Shown piece by piece: positions 47,601-58,620 of a stretch of DNA of 64,000 nt (positions are counted from its first letter, which is position 1; every line of letters begins with the position of its first letter). Under the pieces are notes generated by a model. That model saw only the letters and a list, made by a program, of their open reading frames with translations, had not been told where the DNA came from and searched no databases. Both the position numbers and the translations under genes were made by a program. The stretch is from positions 12,817,940-12,881,939 of the forward strand of contig NC_052131.2 in assembly GCF_016086655.4 (NCBI RefSeq). The letters are read 5' to 3'. This DNA comes from Lepeophtheirus salmonis. Lineage: Eukaryota > Arthropoda > Copepoda > Siphonostomatoida > Caligidae.

Positions 47601-47831
47601 TAAGCTCAGGAAAAAACATAAGACATCCTTTTGAAAACAAATACACTGTCCAATGTATCATCATATTAACTTTAAAAACAAGTTGATTTAATAAAGTACG
47701 GCTTCCCAAGTCAAGTATAGTGTATACAGCATGTTTCATGACCGAGATAGCCTATCATTTTGGAAATACCTCAGTGTGGCACAATTAATAACAAAATAAA
47801 AATAGTAATAATAATATACATAAAAATAATA

Positions 47832-48605
47832 GGTTGGGGAAAAAGTAATTTCGTAATTTTCGTTTTATTTAAATACTGTATAAGAAGTGTTACAATTATC
47901 TGATTTATGCCAAGTATACCCTGAATCCAACTTCATATTACTCGTTTCGCAGAAACCCATGTCCCTATTGGCAAAAAAAACAAAAAACGGACAACCAATT
48001 TTCACAGGCCTGTATTGAGCTAAATTTGTACCTCAAACGGGTTGGACATAGACAAGAACAGAAGATATTTACTTGGTGCCATTTACGGACTGTAGGGTGG
48101 ATGTATAAGAACTTCTCATCCGATCTCCCGGAGCTGCTGTCGCGTCATCAAAGATGTGGTCATCCGGGCGTAGTATTGATAAAGTACGATTCCTCTCCTA
48201 TTCACCAATGCTGGCCGCTTCTGTTCGATCGTCAGCTTCAAACGGTCGAGAGATAAATTGAGCGAGAGAAAAAAATCCCTCCAACCATTGTTGTACAACA
48301 AGAACCGAAAAAAGTATCGACTTATTGTACATCGCAAATTTCTTGGTCACTTTCGACGTATTTTTTCCTTTCAAGTAGCAAAAATGTAAAATACGGCCAA
48401 TTTCTGCCTTAGATACCTCCATGCTCGGCACACAATAATTCACAACTGAACCTGACAAGCTTAATACTGTCCATTAAGCGTTTGTAGTATACACTCACAC
48501 CTTTACAATATCTTATTTTATGATCCGATGTGACAATATTTAAAAATATATTCTGATTTAAAAAAAAGGAAGGGGGGGAACTACGAAATTATGTTTTCCC
48601 CAACC
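47832..48605 (-). mobile_element. Mariner derivative (GGTTGGGG ends), copy 2
   Basis: A 774-bp element with TA on both sides (47830-47831, 48606-48607). Its 24-bp inverted ends begin GGTTGGGGAAAA and end with TAATTTCGTA, and agree at 22 of 24 positions. The minus strand carries a mariner N-terminus (MEVSKAEIGRILHFCYLKGK at about 48363-48423, then NTSKVTKKFAMYNKSILFSV). After a deletion comes a C-terminal region with frameshifts. It is the larger relative of 21784-22235. The open frames at 48026-48458 on both strands are pieces or shadows of it. Confidence 0.85.
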
Positions 48606-49723
48606 TAATATAAATAAATTTTATAACAAGGGGTGGACAATAACATCACCAATTTTATGTTCATGTGAAATGGATCATTTGAATAAATTGTTTTTGAAGG
48701 AATAAATAAATAATAAAAAATCAAAGTGTACACAATAGTGAATTGCAAGTGGTTGTACCACTCCTTTCTACATATAATCTGTACTGTAAATATGTTGCAA
48801 GTTTTGATTGCAAAATTGATTTGAAAATATCTGAAGATTTTTAATTTTTTGTAGCTAAGGATTCTTACTGTATCTATAGAAAAGTTCAAATTATTCTCAA
48901 GTAATGAGCAAATTTAATTACAAACTTAATTATACATTTAAGAATTTACAGTTTGATATATACAACTCTGACAAAAAAATCCCGTTATTTTTATTATTAT
49001 TAAATTCAATTTTCATTCATTCTCAAATTCATTTTTGATCTATATTTGTGTATATGTTCACAAAGTTGACATTTTTAGTGTTTTTTTTTTGACAAATACT
49101 AAGGTTAGTCTTTGCACGATTTTCTACTATTACAAAAAATAGAAATAAAAATCAATAAATTAAATTTTTTTTTAAACTTTTAAAAGATTGCTTATTTATC
49201 AAATTAAATAACTCAAATTCAAAAGTTTTAATAGAATTTTACGATAAATAAATTTTTTCAATTTCTATTTTTTTAATAACAGAAAATTACTACGCACAAG
49301 AAAAGACGTTCGACCTTTTTTTCTGTTAAAAACAAACTAACAATGCAAAAGTTGTGGAGATACGTACCAACATAATATAAAATAAATTTTATAATTGAAT
49401 TAGAAATGAAAAAAAAATTAAATGGTTTAATTTTTAACAAGCCTTGTATATATATACAGTTATTTTTATTGCATCCAAAAATATAAGTCAGAAAAGCCCA
49501 ACATCAGTTTGTAGTGTCGTATGGAGAAAATTGTTTCAATCAAAATATCTGATTGTAAATGAGCATAAATTCTAAATAAAACGTAATAACCAATGGTTTG
49601 TCCTTTTTTTAATCATAAGCCGATTTTATTTGCAACAATTATTGCCTATTTAATCAATAGACATATGAATATATGCACACATTTTAGCTGTTCGTAATGT
49701 ATAGACAATATATTGCACCTTAG
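48606..49723. other. AT-rich non-coding stretch
   Basis: No gene or recognisable repeat. The minus-strand frame at 48605-48889 is AT-driven. Confidence 0.5.
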
Positions 49724-50640
49724 TTATAATTGCATCGATTTTTTCGTTGTTCGAAATAAATAAAAGTCTTGTTTATGTAGTTGGTATTTAAAGTGTTCTT
49801 CTAAGAGTTTTTCGAATTTTGTTATAATTATCATCCAAGATTTTACAATGGTTGGTCGTTTCGATTGTTGTTTCACTTTAAAGTATTTGCCAGCAACTTC
49901 AAGAGTACCTGACAAAACTTTATATTTGAACCACTTCTTGGGCGGTGTCAATAATTTATTTTTAATTGCTTTAATACTTTGTTTGGGAGTCCTTGCAATA
50001 GCTCGGCAACTTAGATAAGAGATAAACGCAGTAAGAATTTTACTGTATAAATATATTCTTATGCTTGCAGTAGTTAGCATGACTATTTTAATTCTAAAAG
50101 GAAGTGTTGAGCGTTGTAGAAGTGTATATTTTCCTAAAAAAAGAAACCAAAATTGTCAGTGCATTTTCTTCAACCCTTCTTAAGAGCATTAATAGCAGTG
50201 ATTTGAAATTTCTTTCGATTATCCAGTTCAATATTTCCAAAGTCTTTTATTTTTATACAAACAGTTTTCATTTGGCCATTTTGTCCTTTAGCTTGAATAT
50301 CTTAGCATCCTTTCAGTTTCTCTATGCAAGGACGAATTTCAGATTTAAATTTGGTATAGAACAATACATAACCAAAAACATAACGCGATAATGTGCCGGC
50401 AATTTCATCTTCCGTAAATCCAAAACTCTTTCAAGTTTATGTTATTAAACACAATATTCTCAGTATTTGTTAAGGTTATTTAAAATGTATCCCATATTAA
50501 AGTCGAGTCTAGATTAATATTTTTTACTACTTCTCTTATATTCTTTTCTCTTCTAGTCAGAACTTTAGCGTATGCCATTTTCGGTTTGTTAAAATTGATG
50601 CATTATCAGGAGAACAGTCATTTGGGTCATGATCCATTGT
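49724..50640 (-). pseudogene. Unrecognised decayed protein-coding stretch
   Basis: On the minus strand, several protein-like pieces occur in order across about 900 bp. They are DPNDCSPDNASILTNRKWHT (about 50580-50640), VVKNINLDSTLIWDTF, FTEDEIAGTLSRYVFGYVLF followed by YTKFKSEIRPCIEKLKGC (about 50310-50420), then QMKTVCIKIKDFGNIELDNR and KKFQITAINALKKG. After frame breaks comes a 118-codon frame (49724-50080) with ARTPKQSIKAIKNKLLTPPK, then KWFKYKVLSGTLEVAGKYFK and RPTIVKSWMIIITKFEKLLE. The residues are balanced (Lys, Glu, Asp, Gly) and the breaks are few. It looks like one gene or transposon ORF with a handful of disabling changes, or exons of a gene. I recognise no family. Confidence 0.45.
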
Positions 50641-51429
50641 TGGTTGTAACAGTTGTGTATTATCAAAACGTTAAATGAAGAAGAAAGAGAAAAAAGATCA
50701 AACAATGGGCCTCAAACCCAAAACTTACTATCTTTCAGCATCATGATCAATGTAATTATAAATATCCATAAAGATACATATTCTATAATAACACAAAATA
50801 ATTTTTTTTAAATAAAAATGAATTTTTAGTACTTTTGTATAAAAAAAAATATATTAAATACTTTGAAGTAATTTATAGTTTTGCTATAAATAATTCCTAA
50901 TGTTTCTAACATATATGCTTGTAAGAGCTTCACGATTATGCATTCCATGTATGTTTGTTTGTCAAAATAATTATACATATGCTTAAAGTAATTTATAATT
51001 GTAATTAAATATGATATATGAAACTAAAAATCAGCAAAATATATATGTAAACACTAGTATTGGATTCGAGTTGTTACTATCGAGTTTAAGTCATTGAATG
51101 TTGAATTGAGTCAAGTATGAGTAAAGTCATTGGGAAAAGGAAGTTTTTATATTATTGAATGAATATAATCTTAACTCGACAATTAAATTGTTGTACTATT
51201 TCAATAAGGCAGTCAATTTATTAATAAAGTAATTTGGTAAAATTATATTTAAAGTGTATCCATATAATTACAACAGAACATAGATTAAATTAAAAAGTTA
51301 TATCCATATAGTTACAACAAACCATAAATAAAATTACTTATGCTGCCATAAACTACCTGTACTAAAGAATATCAATTATTTATAATTAGTAATTCAGTAA
51401 GACTTCAGTAATGTGTATCTCACGTTGTA
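50641..51429. other. AT-rich non-coding stretch
   Basis: No gene. A 'cgag' word-rich patch at about 51060-51130 has a partial relative at 51950-52080, perhaps one repeat family on both sides of the mariner fragment. Confidence 0.4.
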
Positions 51430-51840
51430 TAAGTGTTATCAAACTACACTGGATATTGCTAGAAAGATAAGATTTTCCCTAAAATTGTATTACAAAGTTT
51501 TGTTGTTGGTTGGGCTCTATCCTGGTTGAACGTGTATCACAGATGAGTACCAACAAAGATAAAATACGACATATTTTTCAGTTTTTCTTCGATAAAGGCG
51601 AAAACGCAAGCCAGGAAGCTGAAAATGTTAATAGTGCTTGTGGTCAAACTGTAACAGTCAATTACACGCAATTTCTTTTTCGTCGAATCTGTCCCTGTAA
51701 TTTTGATGTCAAAGATGTACGCTGTGGAAGGACAATTTTCGAAAATTAGTATAAAGTAATAAAAATTGTCGTGTTCGACCGTCATGTAAGGAATATTTTG
51801 ATTGACAATGAGGTGAACATAAAAATAAGAAAAATAACCT
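51430..51840 (+). pseudogene. Mariner transposase, N-terminal fragment, well preserved
   Basis: ATG at 51543 opens MSTNKDKIRHIFQFFFDKGE, then NASQEAENVNSACGQTVTVN and a FRRICPCNFDVKDVRCGR segment. This is the complete first helix-turn-helix of a mariner with the following linker only slightly altered ('FRRFRSGNFDVKDAPRSGRP' is typical). After a stop at 51747-51749 the reading resumes as VIKIVVFDRHVRNILIDNEV, the second DNA-binding region. It then ends in AT-rich DNA with no catalytic domain. The upstream 'ttgttggttgggctctatcctggttga' resembles a mariner 5' leader. Truncated at its 3' side. Confidence 0.8.
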
Positions 51841-52508
51841 AGAAATATTTTATTTCTTATGGATTTCTTTTTTTAACACGAAATATGTGATTTTATATTT
51901 TATTTCCAATAAAATTTCATTTTTTTTAATATTTCAACTTTTGATCATTCAAGGTCGAGTTTAGTCGAGTTCTACAAATAATAGTTGGAAAAAGTTTGAG
52001 TAATTTTCAGAAAATACTCAACTCTAGGAAAGTCTGTTATTTTCGAGTTTGAATTATACTCGAATTCAACACTTAAAAATACATACATTTATATACTAAA
52101 TTTGCAATAATAATACAACAAAATATTATAACGAAAGCATTTCTTGGTAATAAGGTGCAAACTGAGTTAAGTAATAATAAATCATAAACCACATTTTAAT
52201 GTTTTCTAACATATTATAATTGATGGATTAGCTTGGTTCTTACTCTTCCTCATAATTACCATCAAAAAGTATATAATTATATACATATTTTCCACTACAA
52301 ACATATACTCGTATATATATAACCTAAAAACTTTCTAGGTATAATTATAATTCAACAAAAAGAAAGGAGTTTTTTCTTTATGTATAAATTGACATTTTAG
52401 TTATTTATTTATACATGTGTAGTTTAATCTTTTGGATTAAATAACTCATTAATTAATGCACAAATTAACATGCATGTGTGTAGGTATTTTATAAACAAAA
52501 TATATATA

Positions 52509-53699
52509 CGAGGAGTGATTAAGTTTAGGCAGGATTACCTTAATTACGTTACACTATTTGTCCATTTTTAGTAAGTCAATATGTTAGGATATTTAAAAAA
52601 AAATCTATTTAATTTTTTAATATCAACAAGAACAGAGGCCCAACAACCTGACAAAGTTGATGAATCAGCAAGACCGCTAACAATATTTTTAAATGCCAAT
52701 ATTTTGTCAGTGTTGCCTTATAAAATCCTTATGGTTGATCTAGGGTCTTCAAACTTCACAATAAGTTTGGTAACGGCCAGGTAAGCATTGAGGATGATTG
52801 AAAAAAATCTGTTGAGTAACCAAAAGGAATCAGAAGAATATTTACCTTGTAGGCTAACGATATAACTCTAACTATTGTTTAAAAATAAAGAAGATTGCCT
52901 TTGAGCTTGATATTTTCTATAGTATTGTTTACAATATGATTTATCACCTCACCGGAATATCAGCAATTTGGGTCCTTCTATTTTTACAGAAAAGCACAAA
53001 GCCAATCATCCAAAGATGGCAAGGAACATGGAAAATCCTTTTTAGAGAGTTTGGTCACAATAGAGGAGTCATGCGTTCTGTATTTAACCGCTGAAAATTA
53101 TAAATTCTCCAAAAATTGGCTTCCAGTTGTCAGTAATCCAATACATAAAAACCAAGGTGGCTGGAAGTTAGAAGAAAGACATGCTCATTATCTTCTTTTT
53201 TGACTTCAAGGATATCATTTATCAGTACTACTTGTCCAAGGGTAAGCCAATCAACTATGAGCACTATGTATTGTCCTACAAGCATTTCTTAAACATTAGA
53301 GGAGGAAAAAGACAGAGAAGATTGCCAATGGATTGATTCTACGTAAAGACAATTATCTTCCCCATATTTGTTATGGACTTAATGACTCAGAAAAACATCA
53401 AAAAATTTATTATACTCCTTATTCTCCAAACCTGACTCAATGCAAATTTTATCTGTTTCCCTAACTATAAAATATCTTTCTGGAACTTGTTTTGAGATCA
53501 AACAGAAACTACAAACTGCTGTGCAGGATTTCATGAATTCCATTAGTAACGAGGATTTCATTCACGTAATAGTGGCTTGGTTGAAAAGAATGCACAAGTG
53601 TATTGAAGTAATATGTTGAAAATTAATTTTTATTTGTTTACCTGTAAGATTTAAATAAAAATTATAAGCTCAATCCTGTGTAAACTTAATTACCCCTCG
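52509..53699 (+). mobile_element. Mariner element with complete terminal inverted repeats
   Basis: A 1191-bp element flanked by TA (52507-52508, 53700-53701). Its ends are 28-bp inverted repeats, left CGAGGAGTGATTAAGTTTA..., right (reverse complement) CGAGGGGTAATTAAGTTTA..., alike at 24 of 28 positions. Inside, the plus strand carries a frameshifted transposase. FFDFKDIIYQYYLSKGKPIN is the 'FFD..GI......P.G..I.' block. After breaks comes YTPYSPNLTQCKFYLFP, the 'PYSPDLAPCDFFLFP' motif with the third Asp changed to Asn. KLQTAVQDFMNSISNEDFIH and AWLKRMHKCIEV form a well-kept C-terminus. It is inactive, but its extent is complete. Confidence 0.85.
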
Positions 53700-53701
53700 T
53701 A

Positions 53702-54299
53702 TTTACCTATATAGATTTATATCTTATGATGATGGTACTTAAATTATACGTAGTTCTTATATTAATTTTTGATAGGATGCATCAAAATTGGAACCTTTTC
53801 CATGTTGAAATGCTTTTTCCATAGTTTTAATAAGTTTTTAATAATAAATCCAAACTTTAATGCCTCCATTTGTAATTTCTAATTGGTTTTATAATAATGT
53901 TTAACTGTCCTTATTCTTTAAATATGATATAATTGTCATTGATTTACTATTTTCGTCTGTGATTCACTATTTTTATTTCTAAGCTCATTATGATTATTTT
54001 TAACATCTAAAGGATGATTACACGGTCTATAGTGCGTGCTTACGTATACGTATATACTGTATTTATATTTGAACTCTTGTTAGTTGATTAAAGGAACTCT
54101 CCTTTAGAGTAACTTTTTTCACGATATCGTATATATGGATATATACAAAGATGAAAAAATTGTCCAAGTCTTCGTTACTGTAGGTCAAAAAGAAAAGTAA
54201 ATAGTGGTAACTTTTATAGATGGCATTAGGGGTTGGAAAGTACACTAAACCACGGTTCAGTACGAACCGAGGTACACCCGACATGGTACGCAATATAGT
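53702..54299. other. AT-rich flank with a palindromic patch
   Basis: No gene. At 54246-54292 'accacggttcagtacgaacc' and 'gaggtacacccgacatggta' recall words in the opposite orientation at about 55085-55140, on the far side of the next element. Confidence 0.35.
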
Positions 54300-55075
54300 T
54301 TAAAAAAATTAGAATTAATGTATTTTTTTGTCTGACAGGAAACTAAATTGGAGGCATTTTTTCTCTAGCTAATGCCACAACCCCCAACATCATCCTGGAT
54401 GCCAAATGTTTGGATTTGGTGACTGTCCTAATACTGTTGTTAACATTGCCAAAGCATACCACCCGATCATATTGCTTGTTTTAGACGGGGTCAACGGTAA
54501 AGACCTTTTCATTAGAGAAAAAATTACCCATTTGCTGTTGTCCTACAGATTATTTAAGAGTTGTTGACATTGCTAAAGACGGAATTCTTTTTGAGGTTGG
54601 GACAGGATGCCTCTCAATTCTTCTAAGCGACCTTCATATAGCCTTACAGATGGCCTTGCCAAGAGTAGACCGTTGCACATTCTTCTTCTTGGCGTACTCT
54701 CATATATTCATAGTTTGGTTAACCTTAAGGCCTTTGGCAGGATTTCTACTTTTGGGGTGTCCTTAAGGTGGTCCTCATCAATCAAACGATTTCTGACACG
54801 ACAGACTGTAGCCTTGCTGACGTTTAAGGTCTTCATGATGTCTGAGGTCGTCCTCCAGGCGCAGATTAAGTTGCTTATCATGACTCTTCTTGCCTCCATC
54901 GCGACATATACATAATTTTTGTTTACAACATGTACATCAATCAAAGGCTTAGAATTTAAGATATTCAAAAATAATCTGAACTTAAGATTGAATCAATAAA
55001 ACCCATTCAAAACTGTTTCATTAGCAGGTATTATTACTTTTTCTACACTCAGTACCCCTATATACACTTACTGCA
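54300..55075 (-). pseudogene. Tc1/mariner transposase, truncated at its C-terminal side
   Basis: From ATG 54899 the minus strand reads MEARRVMISNLICAW, then TTSDIMKTLNVSKATVCRVR and NRLIDEDHLKDTPKVEILPK. This is a full N-terminal helix-turn-helix with an altered linker. In other frames come RPSVRLYEGRLEELRGILSQ (second HTH region) and NIWHPG, LMKRSLPLTP and NSI segments equivalent to 'SDEKTFTVDPVFN'. The copy ends at the segment corresponding to 'MMLGVVAS', so the QQD and SPDLNP blocks are missing. The right edge near 55070 probably holds the terminal repeat ('tatacacttactgcactga'). Confidence 0.75.
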
Positions 55076-55244
55076 CTGAAGGTAAACACGTACAGAATCG
55101 AACCGTGATACGAACCCATATCGTAATAGCCTTTATTACTGGACACCTTTAGCCAAGACCGTTGAATTTGGGACGTGAGTTAGCCCCAAAAATTATCCAC
55201 ATCGTTATTTAGTAACTTACATTAATAGATTTATTGTTTATTTT

Positions 55245-55450
55245 ATATATGCTAGCAGAATGTACTAGTTTTGTTGGGCTAAATAGAGAGGAACAGAAAA
55301 TGAAGGTAGAAGAAAAGAGATATAGATAGGGATGATATAGATACAGAAGGAGAAGACATGACGAAAGCAAACGAGAGATATAGAAAAGAAAAAAAAGGTT
55401 TTACTGGATCAAAAACAGGCTTTTAATAACCTCTAAGGACACTGTAAACA
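55245..55450 (-). repeat. Interspersed repeat, copy B
   Basis: Reverse complement of 3950-4140 along its length, purine-rich on this strand ('agagatatag', 'gaaaagaaa'). Same family, opposite orientation. Confidence 0.6.
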
Positions 55451-57049
55451 GACTTATCAATATATACAAGATATGATAAAAGAGACTGATCGAGGGGATC
55501 AAGCCCCCCTCTAAAAAGTGCTTAGAGTCACCACTGCCCATGACAATTGGTTGTTTGATAAATAAATAAACAATCATAATATAGAAGTTTATTCTTAACT
55601 GTCCTATTTTGTAGAAGAGGATGCTTTCATACATGAATAACATTAGTAACTTAATGGAATATCTTCTACCTATTAACCATATTGTTGTTCAAAAGTGTTT
55701 CTAAAACAGTGATATGTATGTACAATATTAACGGAAACGAATAGTAGTTAAGGACGTTTTATGAGGGTTTCGAGTAACTATATGTATGTATGAGAAAACC
55801 CACTTTTGTTGAGTAAATGTAATAAATAGGTATATGGTATATGTGGTAGTTTGTAAAATAACAAAATCCTTTCAAAGAAAACTTTTATTCTATTATAATA
55901 TGGTGTATCAACCACAAAATTCGATTTTTCATAAAGGAAAAAAAATAGCTGTTTCGACATATTACATTGAGCCCTTGTTACTGACTGTTGATATAGACCT
56001 GCAAGTGATTAAAAAACCGTTTCTAAATAAGAAAAAATGAGCTTAAAATTTTGCTTGAACAAAATTGGCACATTTAAGTTATGCATTTATAATGTTTCTG
56101 TATTTTTAAGGATTATAATTACAAAAACTATTATAAAATTAAAAATATATTATATAAGTCATTTATATCAATTCATTGCTGTATTGAAAATATAATAGTT
56201 AAGTTATAAGACTAATGATTTTTCATCGCTGTTACTAAAATGTACAAATGCAATTAATAATACATATATACTTAAAAATACCTCACAAATAACAAATCAG
56301 GATTGAGTAAGGGCTTACGAATGGTCATATCATTATCATTGCTTTCTTTAGACAAAAAACACCGCATGGGTGTTGAAAAAATATGTGTAATATATTTATG
56401 AAAGTATTGAAAGCAAAAAATGTTCTAAACAATTTATATTATAAATAGCTTGTATTATTAAAATATTAATACAATTACAACATAGAGTTTCCTTCAATAT
56501 TCGTTAATAGTCAGCTCTTTGAATGGTATAATTGATAAATGGTTTTTTTGTGTATAACTATTTTGATTGGTAGTAGTATTAGTATGAGAAAGCAAAATCA
56601 TTTTTTTACTAACCTTTTGTTAAATATTTTTCGTTCTATTATTAATTTATTGTTTTTTTCCCTTTCAATATAATATAATACTTTGCTATGTGTATTTAAC
56701 AGTGTTGAAAGTATATGCCGACACTGAAACCATCTGCAAAAGGAGTTCAAATGTGGTCTCTAAGGAATTAAATATTAATAGAAAATAAGTCCGAGTCAGT
56801 CAAAATGAGTATTTAAAAAAATGTATATATAATTTGCTGAATTAATGGTACATCCTATTAAAAATACATTTATGAACAGCTATAAAATTTATCCTTGTGA
56901 CTTTTATTTGTACATTGCACAATCATAAGCAAATCGTACTTTGATAATCAAATCACCAAAGATCCATTTTTTTCATCAATTGATGTTGGGTTATTTAAAG
57001 AAAATTTTTTCGAAACTCATCAGTTTTTATTTTTGTATTATTAGATGCG
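55451..57049. other. AT-rich non-coding stretch
   Basis: No gene, RNA or clear repeat. Frames near 55401-56040 are AT-driven and overlap on both strands. Confidence 0.5.
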
Positions 57050-57260
57050 ATATTTTAACAAACAACGGCAAGGGAAGAAAAAAGGAAATGCTCTCCACTT
57101 GACTATGAGGCTTCGTGGAGACCAAGTCCTGCAAATAACCCACCTCAATATTGATTGAGAAGGAGTTGGCTGATTTCTCCAATGATATCGTCTTAAAAGT
57201 GTACAAGTACTTCAGGCCCAGATTGGAGGCCATGGTAGCCACAGAAGGATGACATTTTAA
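57050..57260 (+). pseudogene. Mariner/Tc1 transposase, C-terminal tip
   Basis: The plus strand reads NDIVLKVYKYFRPRLEAMVA, then TEG and a HFN-like end (about 57178-57260). This is the C-terminal 'IVKAC..FRPRLEAMVAAEGGHFE' block of Tc1/mariner transposases. Upstream, ITHLNID and a FVETKSC-like segment in other frames fit the preceding part. Nothing else of the element is visible, so this is a terminal scrap. The minus-strand frame at 57027-57242 is its shadow. Confidence 0.65.
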
Positions 57261-57974
57261 TTGTAGATATCCTAAGTTATAATTATAATAAAAAAATACT
57301 TCTCATATTATGTGAACGTTATTCTTGATAAAGTAGATTTAAATTTAAATATCAAAAACGATAAATTTGGCTAACTCACACTGTACTAAATATGCTTTTC
57401 TTTTTATCAATCATTTTTAACTTATCTTAGATTCCCTTTCCTCTTCTTTTCTTCAAACCAAGTTTTGAAAGGGGACAACTAATTCATCCCAACCCTCTTC
57501 TTTTATTCTTTTTTATACTTCTTTGGACGAGGCAAAATTACTTTCATTTCCGTTTTTGTACAGGGGTAAAATGTTTCCCTCCATCTCTTCCTCTTTCTTC
57601 ATTTTACCTCCTTTATTCTCCTTTACACATACATATACGTCTACTGAGACAACCATTTCAATTTGTAGTCTACCTTCGAGCTGATTTCGTATGATAATAA
57701 TTCCTCTCACGTACCTTTTTTGTTCATATTCAATAAAGAATGTTTCGTTTATAATAATACAATATAATAGTTTTTTAAAGCAACTATTCACTTAATGCAT
57801 CATTGAATAATAATAAATTAATTCCTAAATCCTTCAGAGACATTAAAAGACATTAATTTAATTTCTTTACATACCAACTGGTCCATTGAAACCTGAACAT
57901 TTGAGGTTTAATCTTCAACAAGATATAATTTTTTAATAAAGCATGGAATTTGAACTAAATTAATTCTATAAATA
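57261..57974. other. AT-rich non-coding stretch
   Basis: No gene. The minus-strand frame at 57513-57791 (Glu/Lys-rich end) lies over a pyrimidine-rich patch on the plus strand and has no motif. Confidence 0.45.
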
Positions 57975-58620
57975 GATGTGTGTCTGAGCTCTCTTAATCA
58001 TTAAAATAGCCGCTCTTAGAGGCAATGATGCCCTTCAGACACCCACATCAGATTTACTCCTCTGGCATGGCGTCCCAGTGCTGTCTAAAAGTGGCTTTGA
58101 GGGCCTCAGTATTTGGATGAAGGACACGGCAGGTCTTACCCTTGCCATGCACACAAAGTTGTAGGCATGGGGGTTGGCATCAAGGCTGTAGGGGGGGGGG
58201 CTAAAAGCGTGTAAAAAGAGTTCAAAAGACTAATTCAAAAGAGTTTTGCAAAGGAGGAAATGGTTCATTCATGGTATCAAAAAAAGCCTTTCCACCCTCC
58301 CAGGGCTCTTTCCACCAACTTTTTTGAAAGCTCTCTGGACAATCTGCTTTTATATCTCTTGCATGGGCCTAAATCGACTTCAAAGGATTGGACTGGGCTG
58401 TTTAACTCCTCCGTCCAGTTTGGATTTTTTGACAGAACCCTTCTTCCTCTCCATCGTTTCGGACTTCGCTGACGGCGTAGACGTAGGTCATGGAGACGCC
58501 CAAGAGTATGGAGTGCGCGAATTCAAATTTGTCGATCACGTTCAAGTGTCATTTCCCCGACTTGTACGTATTCTAGAAACTTCAGTTTTGTTTTGTAACT
58601 AACTGTATATAAAAATATGA
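57975..58620 (-). pseudogene. Tc1/mariner copy with deleted core
   Basis: Minus-strand pieces in order: IDKFEFAHSILLGVSMTYVY and AVSEVRNDGEEEGF (the leader-proximal start), then NPLKSI, AHARDIKADCPESFQKSWWK and EPWEGGKAFF. The last two are the second helix-turn-helix in slightly shifted form ('NPMKSMRAHARDI...'). After a gap comes SLDANPHAYNFVCMARVRPA followed by ILRPSKPLLDSTGTP. This is the 'SPDANPLDY..W' block with the third Asp kept and the C-terminal end. The whole catalytic middle, including the first two Asp blocks, is absent. A G run of about 10 at 58191-58200 lies near the join. The plus-strand frames at 58246-58602 are shadows. Confidence 0.75.

Noticed and set aside
58246..58602. 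118-codon plus-strand open frame
   Set aside because: The minus strand of the same interval reads as Tc1/mariner transposase pieces in the right order, so the plus-strand frame is a shadow.
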